From contig WRCL01000010.1 in NCBI GenBank assembly GCA_009783975.1, positions 1 to 15,008 of the forward strand: a DNA stretch of 15,008 bases, written 5' to 3'. The notes under the pieces are model-generated. The model saw nothing but the letters and a program-made list of their open reading frames with translations. It had not been told where the DNA came from and did not search any database. Below are positions 6,923-12,801 of the stretch, piece after piece (the first letter of the stretch is position 1; every line of letters begins with the position of its first letter). The position numbers and the translations under genes were made by a program. The stretch is from Micrococcales bacterium. Its GTDB lineage: Bacteria; Actinomycetota; Actinomycetes; Actinomycetales; Cellulomonadaceae.

Positions 6923-7867
6923 TTACCTCATCGTGGCGCGAGAGCGCACCCGCAGCAGGACAGCACCGCCAGCGAGAACCAGCAGGGCCACACCAGCGAT
7001 GAGACCAGCCTTGGAACCGGTCGCAGCGAGTCCGCCGCCACCGCCGCCACCGTTGTTGCCGCCGCCGTTGTCACCAGGGTTGGTGCCGCCACCGTTGTTG
7101 CCGCCACCGTTGTCACCGGGGTTGTCGCCAGCACCGGGGTTGTCGCCACCACCGTTGTTGTCGCCACCACCAGGGTTGTCGCCACCACCGTTGTCACCGG
7201 GGTTGGAGCCGCCACCGTTGCCGCCGCCACCGTTGTTGCCGCCGCCAGGGGTGGCAGGTGTGGGCGCAGGCGCGGTGCTGGGCTTCGGCAGCGCGGGGCG
7301 ACCGTTGTCGATCACCAGGGTGCACGGCGTACCACAGCCGCACTTCTGCTTCAGCTTCGACACATCGACAGCCCCGTCGATGTAGATGCGGCAGTCGGTA
7401 CCCTTCTTGCACGCCTGGATGACAGCGTCAACATCGACGCCGTAGTTCACCCACAGGTGGCAGGCGGTGCCGACCTTGCACTTCTGCGCGATCTTGCTGA
7501 TGTCGCCCAGACCCTGGATGGCCAGGACGCAGTCGGAACCCTTCGTGCACTTCTGCAGCAGCCGCTTGACGTCAAGTCCGCCATCGATCCACAGGAAGCA
7601 GTCAGCGTCCTTCGCGCACTTCTGCGCGACCTTCTTGGCATCCACGCTTCCGTCGATCCACAGGTGGCACACAGAGCCCTTCTTGCACTTCTGCGCAACC
7701 TTCTTGACGTCGAGGTCAGAGTTGATGACGAGAGTGCACTCAGAACTTTTCGCACACTTCTGCTTCAGCGACGGCGTGGCCGCTGCCGGGCTTGCGACGC
7801 CGAGAGGGACAGCCAGCGCCAGGCCAGCGAGCACCCCAATGGCGATGCGGGGGAACCTGGACTTCAT
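6923..7867 (-). CDS. Sortase-anchored surface protein with seven 23-residue two-cysteine repeats (314 aa)
   Basis: The ATG at 7867 has a strong GGGAGG site just upstream (about 7877-7882); the open frame to 8089 is rejected. Residues 1-30 are a signal peptide (MKSR, hydrophobic core, ASPAAA). Residues 36-194 are seven tandem units of exactly 23 residues. Each starts QKC or QAC, has a second Cys after five residues, then a short hydrophobic strand (HLWIDG type) and a DVKKVA-type helix. Residues 208-279 form a low-complexity Gly/Asn/Pro/Asp stalk. LAATG at 280-284, a hydrophobic segment and a C-terminal Arg-rich tail form a sorting signal of the LAXTG type used by class E sortases. The product should be covalently attached to the cell wall, with the Cys repeats displayed outside and probably disulphide-bonded. 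I do not recognise the repeat family; its role (adhesion, surface layer) is unknown. No sortase gene is in the window. Confidence 0.87.
   Translation of the reverse strand: MKSRFPRIAIGVLAGLALAVPLGVASPAAATPSLKQKCAKSSECTLVINSDLDVKKVAQKCKKGSVCHLWIDGSVDAKKVAQKCAKDADCFLWIDGGLDVKRLLQKCTKGSDCVLAIQGLGDISKIAQKCKVGTACHLWVNYGVDVDAVIQACKKGTDCRIYIDGAVDVSKLKQKCGCGTPCTLVIDNGRPALPKPSTAPAPTPATPGGGNNGGGGNGGGSNPGDNGGGDNPGGGDNNGGGDNPGAGDNPGDNGGGNNGGGTNPGDNGGGNNGGGGGGGLAATGSKAGLIAGVALLVLAGGAVLLRVRSRATMR
7031..7246 (-). repeat. Low-complexity Gly/Asn/Pro/Asp-coding stalk repeat
   Basis: This encodes residues 208-279 of the surface protein. It is composed of GGGNNGGG, NPGDNGGG and GGGDNPG-type units. The repetitive CCGCCACCGTTGTT (plus strand) pattern is likely to vary in length by recombination or slippage. 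Confidence 0.75.
7286..7762 (-). repeat. Seven tandem 69-bp repeats encoding the C-x5-C units
   Basis: The protein repeat is exactly 23 residues for six units plus a seventh that diverges after its Cys pair. Cys residues sit at positions 3 and 9 of each unit. The last unit carries an extra Cys (QKCGCGTPC). The DNA copies differ at many third positions, so this is an old duplication held by selection on protein sequence rather than a recent expansion. Confidence 0.8.
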
Positions 7868-7941
7868 GGTTCGATCCTCCCATGTTGGACATAACGGACA
7901 GGTCGCTTCACGGTAGACCCCCCGGTTGCGAGAGGTGGAGA

Positions 7942-7950
7942 CCCCCCCCC
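7942..7950. repeat. C9 homopolymer tract in the surface-protein promoter region
   Basis: Nine consecutive C residues lie 75-83 bp upstream of the surface-protein ATG, directly abutting the tandem GGGTGAAGG repeats. Homopolymer runs of this length can change length by slipped-strand mispairing. Confidence 0.8.
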
Positions 7951-7974
7951 GGGTGAAGGATCGGGTGAAGGTTC
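7951..7974. repeat. Tandem 12-bp direct repeat containing GGGTGAA
   Basis: GGGTGAAGGATC (7951-7962) is followed directly by GGGTGAAGGTTC (7963-7974), with one mismatch. On the coding strand of the surface gene this reads as two CTTCACCC boxes 12 bp apart, about 85-105 bp upstream of the ATG, as expected for an activator or repressor site. Confidence 0.65.
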
Positions 7975-8417
7975 TCGGCTCTTGCCGCCACATGCTCCGC
8001 CGCAGGTCACAGCCATATTTTGGCGCTCGTCCGGCTGGGGGGCGTCTCACCTGCCTGGCCCAGTCCGTCTCTTTACCTGACTTGACCAAGAGTTGACGAT
8101 TGGGACAAAAGCTGCCGGCCAGAGGCGCTCAGCCGAACCGGAGTCCCGCCCAATATTTGCCCAGACGCACGCGATCGGGGAGCTGGCCCTTGACGCCGGC
8201 TCTGCGGGTCCACGGCGTCACCCGGGCCTTAAGTCCCCCATTTTTGGAGCATGGGGGGTTCTGGTCGTCGTGACGTCAGCGGCCTGCCATGCCCTGCCCC
8301 GGCGTGTGCACAGCTCTGGGCGCCGTTGCCGGGTATGAGCGGTTGGTGTGGGGCTTTGGTCACTGACGCAGCGAGGCGCAGCTGCCGACCGGAGGGGGGA
8401 CAACGACCCGGCTGGGT

Positions 8418-8422
8418 GGGAG
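8418..8422 (+). promoter_or_regulatory. Ribosome-binding site for hppA GTG start
   Basis: GGGAG lies 9 nt before the GTG at 8432. It supports that start over the GTG at 8348, which has no Shine-Dalgarno sequence. Confidence 0.55.
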
Positions 8423-8431
8423 ACCGATCCT

Positions 8432-11089
8432 GTGCACGATGACCTGACTGCCGAGGCAACTGCAACAGCACGCGGCGGGGGTGGTGCCCGACGACGTGGT
8501 GTGCTGCTTGGCGTGGCGCTGGTAGGGCTGCTGACTGGGTGCGCCGCCCAGAACACTGGCGACGCCGCTGGCCACGGCGGGGAGGCGGCGCTGGTCTTGC
8601 CAGACCTGTCGACGGTGTCCCTGGCCGGCGGGGTCTCCGGGCGCCTGGTGCTCACCCTTGGGCTCGTCGTGTGCCTGACGGGGCTGGGGTTCGGCGTCGC
8701 GACGTTCGTCGGGCTGCGCAAGCTGCCCGTGCACCCGTCGATGCGCGAGGTCTCCGAGCTCATCTACTCCACGTGCCAGACATACCTGCTGCGCCAGGGC
8801 CGGTTCTTGCTCACGCTGTGGGTGTTCATCGCCACGGTCATCGTCGTGTACTACCGGGCCCTCGTCGGCTTCGCGTGGGGACGCGTCGTCGTCATCATCG
8901 CGTTCTCCCTGCTGGGGATGGCCGGGTCGTATGGTGTGGCCTGGTTCGGCATCCGCGTCAACACGTTCGCCAACTCCCGCACCGCCCACGCGGCGCTCGC
9001 CGGCAGACCGCTGCCCGTCCACCGCATCCCCATGCGCTCAGGTATGAGCATCGGCATGGTGCTGATCTCCACCGAGCTGGCGATGATGCTCGTCATCTTG
9101 CTGTGGCTGCCAGCAGACCTGGCAGGGGCGTGCTTCATCGGGTTCGCCATCGGTGAGTCGCTGGGCGCCTCGGCGCTGCGGATCGCCGGGGGGATCTTCA
9201 CCAAGATCGCCGACATCGGTTCGGACCTGATGAAGATCGCGTTCAAGATCAAAGAGGACGACGCGCGCAACCCCGGGGTCATCGCCGACTGCACCGGCGA
9301 CAACGCCGGGGACTCGGTGGGCCCCTCGGCCGACGGGTTCGAGACCTACGGCGTCACCGGGGTCGCGCTGGTGACCTTCGTGCTGCTCGGGGTGGGCGAC
9401 CCTGTCGTCCAGGCGACGTTGCTCGTGTGGTTGTTCACGGTCCGGGCGGTGATGCTCATCGCGTCGGCCGCGTCGTACCTGGTCAACGACGCGCTGGTCG
9501 TCCAGCGCTACCGTACGGCCGAGCGTATGGACTTCGAGCAGCCCCTGACCCAGCTGGTGTGGGTGACCTCGGTGACGTCGATCGCGTTGACGTACCTCAC
9601 CTCGTACCTGGCCCTGGTCGACATCCCCAACGGCGCCTGGTGGAAGCTTGCGAGCATCGTCTCGTGCGGCACCCTGGCTGGGGCGCTCATCCCCGAGCTG
9701 GTCAAGGTGTTCACCTCGACCTCGTCCAAGCACGTGCGCGAGGTCGTCAAGTCCTCACGTGAGGGCGGGCCGAGCCTGAACATCTTGTCCGGCCTGGTCG
9801 CCGGGAACTTCTCCGGGTACTGGCTGGGTGCGGCGATCGTCGCGATCATGGGCGCAGCGTTCGGGATCTCCGAGCTGGGGATGGACGCGTTGATGACCGC
9901 CCCGGCGGTGTTCGCGTTCGGCCTGGTCGCCTTTGGGTTCTTGGGGATGGGGCCGGTGACGATCGCCGTGGACTCCTACGGCCCGGTCACCGACAACGCC
10001 CAGTCGGTCTACGAGCTGTCGTTGGTCGAGCAGACCGCGGGCATCGACGAGCAGCTGCGCACACAGTTCGGCATCGAACCGGCCTGGGACGCGGCCAAGC
10101 TCATGCTCGAAGAGAACGACGGAGCGGGCAACACCTTCAAGGCCACCGCGAAACCGGTGCTCATCGGCACCGCCGTGGTCGGGGCGACGACGATGATCTT
10201 CTCCATCGTCATGGCCCTGACCGACGGGCTGACCACGAACCTCGGCAACCTGTCGCTGCTGCACCCACCGTTCTTGTTGGGCCTCATCAGCGGCGGGGCA
10301 GTGATCTACTGGTTCACTGGCGCCTCGATCCAGGCGGTGACGACCGGGTCGTACCGGGCGGTGGAGTTCATCAAGGACAACATCAAGCTCGACGGGGTGA
10401 CCAAGGCGTCCGAGGCCGACTCGCGGCGCGTGGTGGACATCTGCACCCAGTACGCCCAGCAGGGCATGCTCACGATGTTCCTCGCCGTGTTCTTCGCGAC
10501 CCTGTCGTTCGCGTTCGTCGAACCGTACTTCTTCATCGGGTACCTGGTGTCCATCGCGGTGTTCGGGCTGTACCAGGCGATCTTCATGGCCAACGCCGGC
10601 GGGGCGTGGGACAACGCCAAGAAGGTCGTCGAGGTCGACCTGCACGCCAAGGGCACCGCGCTGCACGACGCGACGATCGTCGGCGACACCGTCGGCGACC
10701 CGTACAAGGACACCTCGTCGGTGGCCCTCAACCCGGTCATCAAGTTCACGACGCTGTTCGGGCTGCTGGCCGTCGAGCTCGCGGTGAGCCTGACCAACCA
10801 GGGCCACGGTGTGCTCGTGCGTGTGCTCGCCGCGGCGTTCTTCGTCGTCTCGGCGTTCTTCGTCCACCGCTCGTTCTACGGTATGCGGATCCGTGGGGGT
10901 GTGGGCCAGTCTGGTGGTCTGCCGGCCGAACCACCCGAACCCCCTGGTGCGACCGACACCGGCCCGCGTGCCCCAGTGCACGAGCACCGTCAGGACCCTG
11001 CCGTGCCACGGCCGCGTCCTGGGCTGGACCCGCCGCTGGACCGCGCTGATGTGACCACGTTGAACGCGACTGAGCAGGAGCCCCGATGA
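8432..11089 (+). CDS. hppA: Membrane-bound proton-translocating inorganic pyrophosphatase (885 aa)
   Basis: Hydrolyses pyrophosphate and couples it to proton export across the plasma membrane. Family signatures are clear. DIGSDLM lies at 261-267. EDDARNPG (275-282) precedes the Asp-rich substrate loop D286-D290-N291-D294. FETYGVTG follows at 303. NAGGAWDNAKK and VGDTVGDPYKDTS lie near the C-terminus. Lys570 in GNTFKATAK (566-574) aligns with the Lys that marks potassium-independent enzymes; the second marker position is Ala573 rather than Thr. The signature differs from the DVGADLVGKVE form common in actinobacteria and fits a divergent subgroup. About 15 hydrophobic segments are expected. The N-terminus is odd: RRR, a hydrophobic stretch and LLTGC (Cys37) look like a lipoprotein signal. 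A ~50-residue Pro-rich tail follows the last helix. The TGA overlaps the next ATG. Confidence 0.93.
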   Translation: MHDDLTAEATATARGGGGARRRGVLLGVALVGLLTGCAAQNTGDAAGHGGEAALVLPDLSTVSLAGGVSGRLVLTLGLVVCLTGLGFGVATFVGLRKLPVHPSMREVSELIYSTCQTYLLRQGRFLLTLWVFIATVIVVYYRALVGFAWGRVVVIIAFSLLGMAGSYGVAWFGIRVNTFANSRTAHAALAGRPLPVHRIPMRSGMSIGMVLISTELAMMLVILLWLPADLAGACFIGFAIGESLGASALRIAGGIFTKIADIGSDLMKIAFKIKEDDARNPGVIADCTGDNAGDSVGPSADGFETYGVTGVALVTFVLLGVGDPVVQATLLVWLFTVRAVMLIASAASYLVNDALVVQRYRTAERMDFEQPLTQLVWVTSVTSIALTYLTSYLALVDIPNGAWWKLASIVSCGTLAGALIPELVKVFTSTSSKHVREVVKSSREGGPSLNILSGLVAGNFSGYWLGAAIVAIMGAAFGISELGMDALMTAPAVFAFGLVAFGFLGMGPVTIAVDSYGPVTDNAQSVYELSLVEQTAGIDEQLRTQFGIEPAWDAAKLMLEENDGAGNTFKATAKPVLIGTAVVGATTMIFSIVMALTDGLTTNLGNLSLLHPPFLLGLISGGAVIYWFTGASIQAVTTGSYRAVEFIKDNIKLDGVTKASEADSRRVVDICTQYAQQGMLTMFLAVFFATLSFAFVEPYFFIGYLVSIAVFGLYQAIFMANAGGAWDNAKKVVEVDLHAKGTALHDATIVGDTVGDPYKDTSSVALNPVIKFTTLFGLLAVELAVSLTNQGHGVLVRVLAAAFFVVSAFFVHRSFYGMRIRGGVGQSGGLPAEPPEPPGATDTGPRAPVHEHRQDPAVPRPRPGLDPPLDRADVTTLNATEQEPR

Positions 11090-12147
11090 AACGTCTGGCG
11101 ATCAAGTGGGACCAGGTCGTCGTCGACCCCGACGGACGTGTCGGCGGGCACGACGCCGGGGCGACCCTCGTACGACGCTTGCTGCGCCTGGGGGCCCACT
11201 CCGGGCTCGCCCCGGCCCTCGTCGGGCCCGGCACACGCCGGTGCGACGGGTTCGACCAGGTGCCGCTGGAGTTCGTCGAGGCTGAGAGCACGGTCGTGGT
11301 CAACCTCGACGTGCTCGACTCCATGGCCGTGTGGCGCACGTTGCGCCAGTGCGCCGAGCACCCCGCGGTGATGAACTTCCAGTGGGGCCCCACAGCCCGG
11401 TACGACGACCGTGTGCCCCAGCTGACCGAGGCGCTGAGCTTTGCGTTGTTCCCCACGTTCGCCAACTCTGAGCGCACCGCGTCGGAGGTGCGCGAGGTCA
11501 TCGACCGCTGGACGGCCCCTGCTGTGGCCGCCGAAGCGCACGTCGCGTGGGTGAACTTAGGGTTCCGGGTCGACCACGTCCAGGCGCGCAACGAACCTGA
11601 GGTTCCCGTCGTGCTGTACCCGGCGATCTACCTGTCTGGGCGCAAGCAGCCAAAGCTGTTCCTCGACGTCGTCGAGCACGTGCACAAACAGGTCCCCATC
11701 CGGGTGGAGATGCGCCTGCACGAGTCGCACCTGGTCTCCGAGCTCGCGATGGGCGTCTCGGCCAAAGACTGGGTGTGGGTCGGACCGCTGACCGCCACCC
11801 GTGGGTCGTACTGGGAGGCGCTGTCGTCCACCACCGCGTTCTTGGCCACGGCGACACAAGAGTCGTACGGGCTGGCGTACGTCGAGGCGCTGGCAGCCGG
11901 GGTCATCGGGATCTTGCCCGACGCCGGGTGGGCCCGGGCGCTGGTGCCCGACGGATACCCGTTCTTCTGGCACTCACGTGAAGAGGCCGAGAGCTTGCTG
12001 CTACGGGCCGTGCGCGAACCGGCCGCGTGCCGTTCCGAGCTCGACACGTTGGTCGGTGGCCAGTTCACCGCGTGGATCGCCGACAAGCACGACGACCACT
12101 CCTTCGAAGAAGTCCTCACCAGGCAGATCGCTGACTGGTTCGGCTAG
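11086..12147 (+). CDS. GT-B fold glycosyltransferase, GT4-like (353 aa)
   Basis: The ATG at 11086 overlaps the hppA stop (ATGA), with GGAG just upstream, so translation is probably coupled. The fold is two-domain: an N-terminal Rossmann half with GGHDAGATLVRRLL near residue 20, and a C-terminal nucleotide-sugar half. The latter contains VVLYPA, then VWVGPL, then TQESYGLAYVEALAAGVIGILP. This provides the E-x7-E pair (Glu259, Glu267) typical of retaining family-4 enzymes. No signal peptide or membrane helix is present, so it is cytosolic or peripheral. The donor and acceptor cannot be read from sequence. The first half is divergent, and a short form (353 aa) without a clear N-terminal acceptor loop is unusual but complete. 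The pairing with a pyrophosphatase is discussed as a finding. A glycosyltransferase call is good; the exact family less so. Confidence 0.75.
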   Translation: MKRLAIKWDQVVVDPDGRVGGHDAGATLVRRLLRLGAHSGLAPALVGPGTRRCDGFDQVPLEFVEAESTVVVNLDVLDSMAVWRTLRQCAEHPAVMNFQWGPTARYDDRVPQLTEALSFALFPTFANSERTASEVREVIDRWTAPAVAAEAHVAWVNLGFRVDHVQARNEPEVPVVLYPAIYLSGRKQPKLFLDVVEHVHKQVPIRVEMRLHESHLVSELAMGVSAKDWVWVGPLTATRGSYWEALSSTTAFLATATQESYGLAYVEALAAGVIGILPDAGWARALVPDGYPFFWHSREEAESLLLRAVREPAACRSELDTLVGGQFTAWIADKHDDHSFEEVLTRQIADWFG

Positions 12148-12266
12148 TGGCCTGTCGCGCAGCAACCAGCACCACCGACCACTGACAGGTGCGTCACTTC
12201 ACCCTTGCGGGTTCTTCCGCACCCAAACACACGGCGGGCGCCAGCAATCTCGGGCAGGCTTAGACC
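12148..12266 (+). promoter_or_regulatory. Spacer with hairpins before the HATPase-fold gene
   Basis: This 119-bp gap holds TGCGG/CCGCA (12206-12210 and 12217-12221, loop GTTCTT). An overlapping ACCC-TTGC-GGGT dyad lies at 12201-12212, and GTGCG/CGCAC offers a further alternative pairing (12189-12193 and 12219-12223). A TTCACCC motif lies at 12198-12204. The hairpins could end the hppA-glycosyltransferase transcript or fold in the leader of the next gene. Confidence 0.35.
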
Positions 12267-12686
12267 GTGCCAGAGGTCGACGACCTGAGCCAGGCGCGAC
12301 GCCGACGGCGTCCAGCGCTGGTTGACGCCTGCACGCAGATCGACCCACAGCTGTCCGCTGCACGCACCGCCCGGCACTGGGTGATGTCCACCCTCGCCGA
12401 GGCTGGGGTCGGCGGGTCAGCGAACCAGGTCGTCGAGCTGTTGACTGCCGAGCTCGTCGGCCAGGCCCTGCTACGCTCCCCCGAGCACATCACCGTACGC
12501 ACAAGCTTCGACGGTCAGTGCGCCCGGGTCGAGGTCGTCGACGACGCACACCAGACATCGGACCCAAGCCCGCCAGTCCTGGCGATCCTCGACGCCCTCG
12601 CCGAGGCGTGGGGGGTGCTGGACGACCCTGGCACCGGGCACACCGTCTGGGTCGAAGTTGAGACAGGAGACGACTGGTGGGCATGA
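12267..12686 (+). CDS. Degenerate HATPase-fold (SpoIIAB/RsbW anti-sigma-like) protein (139 aa)
   Basis: Length and layout match single-domain SpoIIAB/RsbW-type ATP-binding proteins of actinobacteria. An N-terminal AARTARHWVMSTL helix leads to LLTAELVGQALLRSP, the N-box helix. Then come VRTSFDG, ARVEVVDDAHQ (strand plus Asp92/Asp93), LDALAEAWGVLDDPGTGHTVWVEV and a short acidic tail. Family members usually bind ATP and inhibit sigma factors or phosphorylate anti-anti-sigma proteins. Here the N-box Asn is replaced by Gln66, and the GRGL glycine box is replaced by PPVLAIL. ATP binding may therefore be lost or altered. The GTG at 12267 has only a weak GGCAGG upstream; it is chosen because the domain begins soon after. 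No sigma factor or STAS gene is next to it. Confidence 0.65.
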   Translation: MPEVDDLSQARRRRRPALVDACTQIDPQLSAARTARHWVMSTLAEAGVGGSANQVVELLTAELVGQALLRSPEHITVRTSFDGQCARVEVVDDAHQTSDPSPPVLAILDALAEAWGVLDDPGTGHTVWVEVETGDDWWA

Positions 12687-12801
12687 GCACACGAGTCTCA
12701 TCTGCTCGAAACTGCCACCACGAGGTTGGGCAACGTGGTGAAATCGACCTATGGTTCGGTCCGCGGTCGTCGCGGACCGAACACCAAGCGAAAGGCTGAC
12801 G
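12687..12801 (+). promoter_or_regulatory. Promoter/leader region of the ParA-like gene with a perfect hairpin
   Basis: A possible -35 TTGGGC (12725-12730) and -10 TATGGT (12750-12755) are spaced 19 nt apart, which is long. CACCACG/CGTGGTG (12716-12722, 12734-12740) forms a dyad across the -35 region. GTTCGGTCCGCG (12754-12765) pairs perfectly with 12771-12782 around GTCGT. This would lie at the very start of the mRNA, or end the upstream transcript. GAAAGG at 12790-12795 is the ribosome-binding site for the ATG at 12802. Confidence 0.4.
12754..12782 (+). terminator. Perfect 12-bp stem hairpin upstream of the ParA-like gene
   Basis: GTTCGGTCCGCG, loop GTCGT, then the exact complement. It lies 68 nt after the stop of the HATPase-fold gene and 20 nt before the next ATG. 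A terminator for the upstream gene or a leader hairpin fit equally well; no T-run follows. Confidence 0.45.

Larger units (their letters stand above)
7868..8431. promoter_or_regulatory. Divergent intergenic region between the surface-protein gene and hppA
   Basis: No gene is supported in these 564 bases. Toward the surface gene they hold its GGGAGG ribosome-binding site, a C6 run (7918-7923), a C9 run (7942-7950) and a tandem 12-bp repeat (7951-7974). The middle has AT-rich islands unusual here: CATATTTTGG near 8035 and CCAATATTTG near 8151. Toward hppA there is a CCCCCA/TGGGGG stem (8235-8240, 8252-8257) and a 6-bp CCCGGC/GCCGGG pair (8298-8303, 8328-8333). Promoters for both genes must lie here, but I could not assign -35/-10 pairs with confidence. 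I did not recognise a known riboswitch. Confidence 0.5.

Noticed and set aside
6681..7385. 234-aa Pro-rich plus-strand frame
   Set aside because: The Pro-rich stretches are the antisense of the Gly/Asn stalk of the surface protein; no ribosome-binding site.
8093..8338. 81-aa frame between the surface gene and hppA
   Set aside because: No ribosome-binding site, no recognisable domain, and it crosses AT islands and hairpins that look regulatory.
9755..10987. 410-aa minus-strand frame opposite hppA
   Set aside because: Antisense shadow of the conserved pyrophosphatase; His/Arg/Asp-rich composition from reversed GC-rich codons.
12683..12799. 38-codon ORF starting at an ATGA overlap with the HATPase-fold gene
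   Set aside because: It runs through the promoter and the perfect hairpin of the next gene and has no protein-like features; the overlap alone is weak support.
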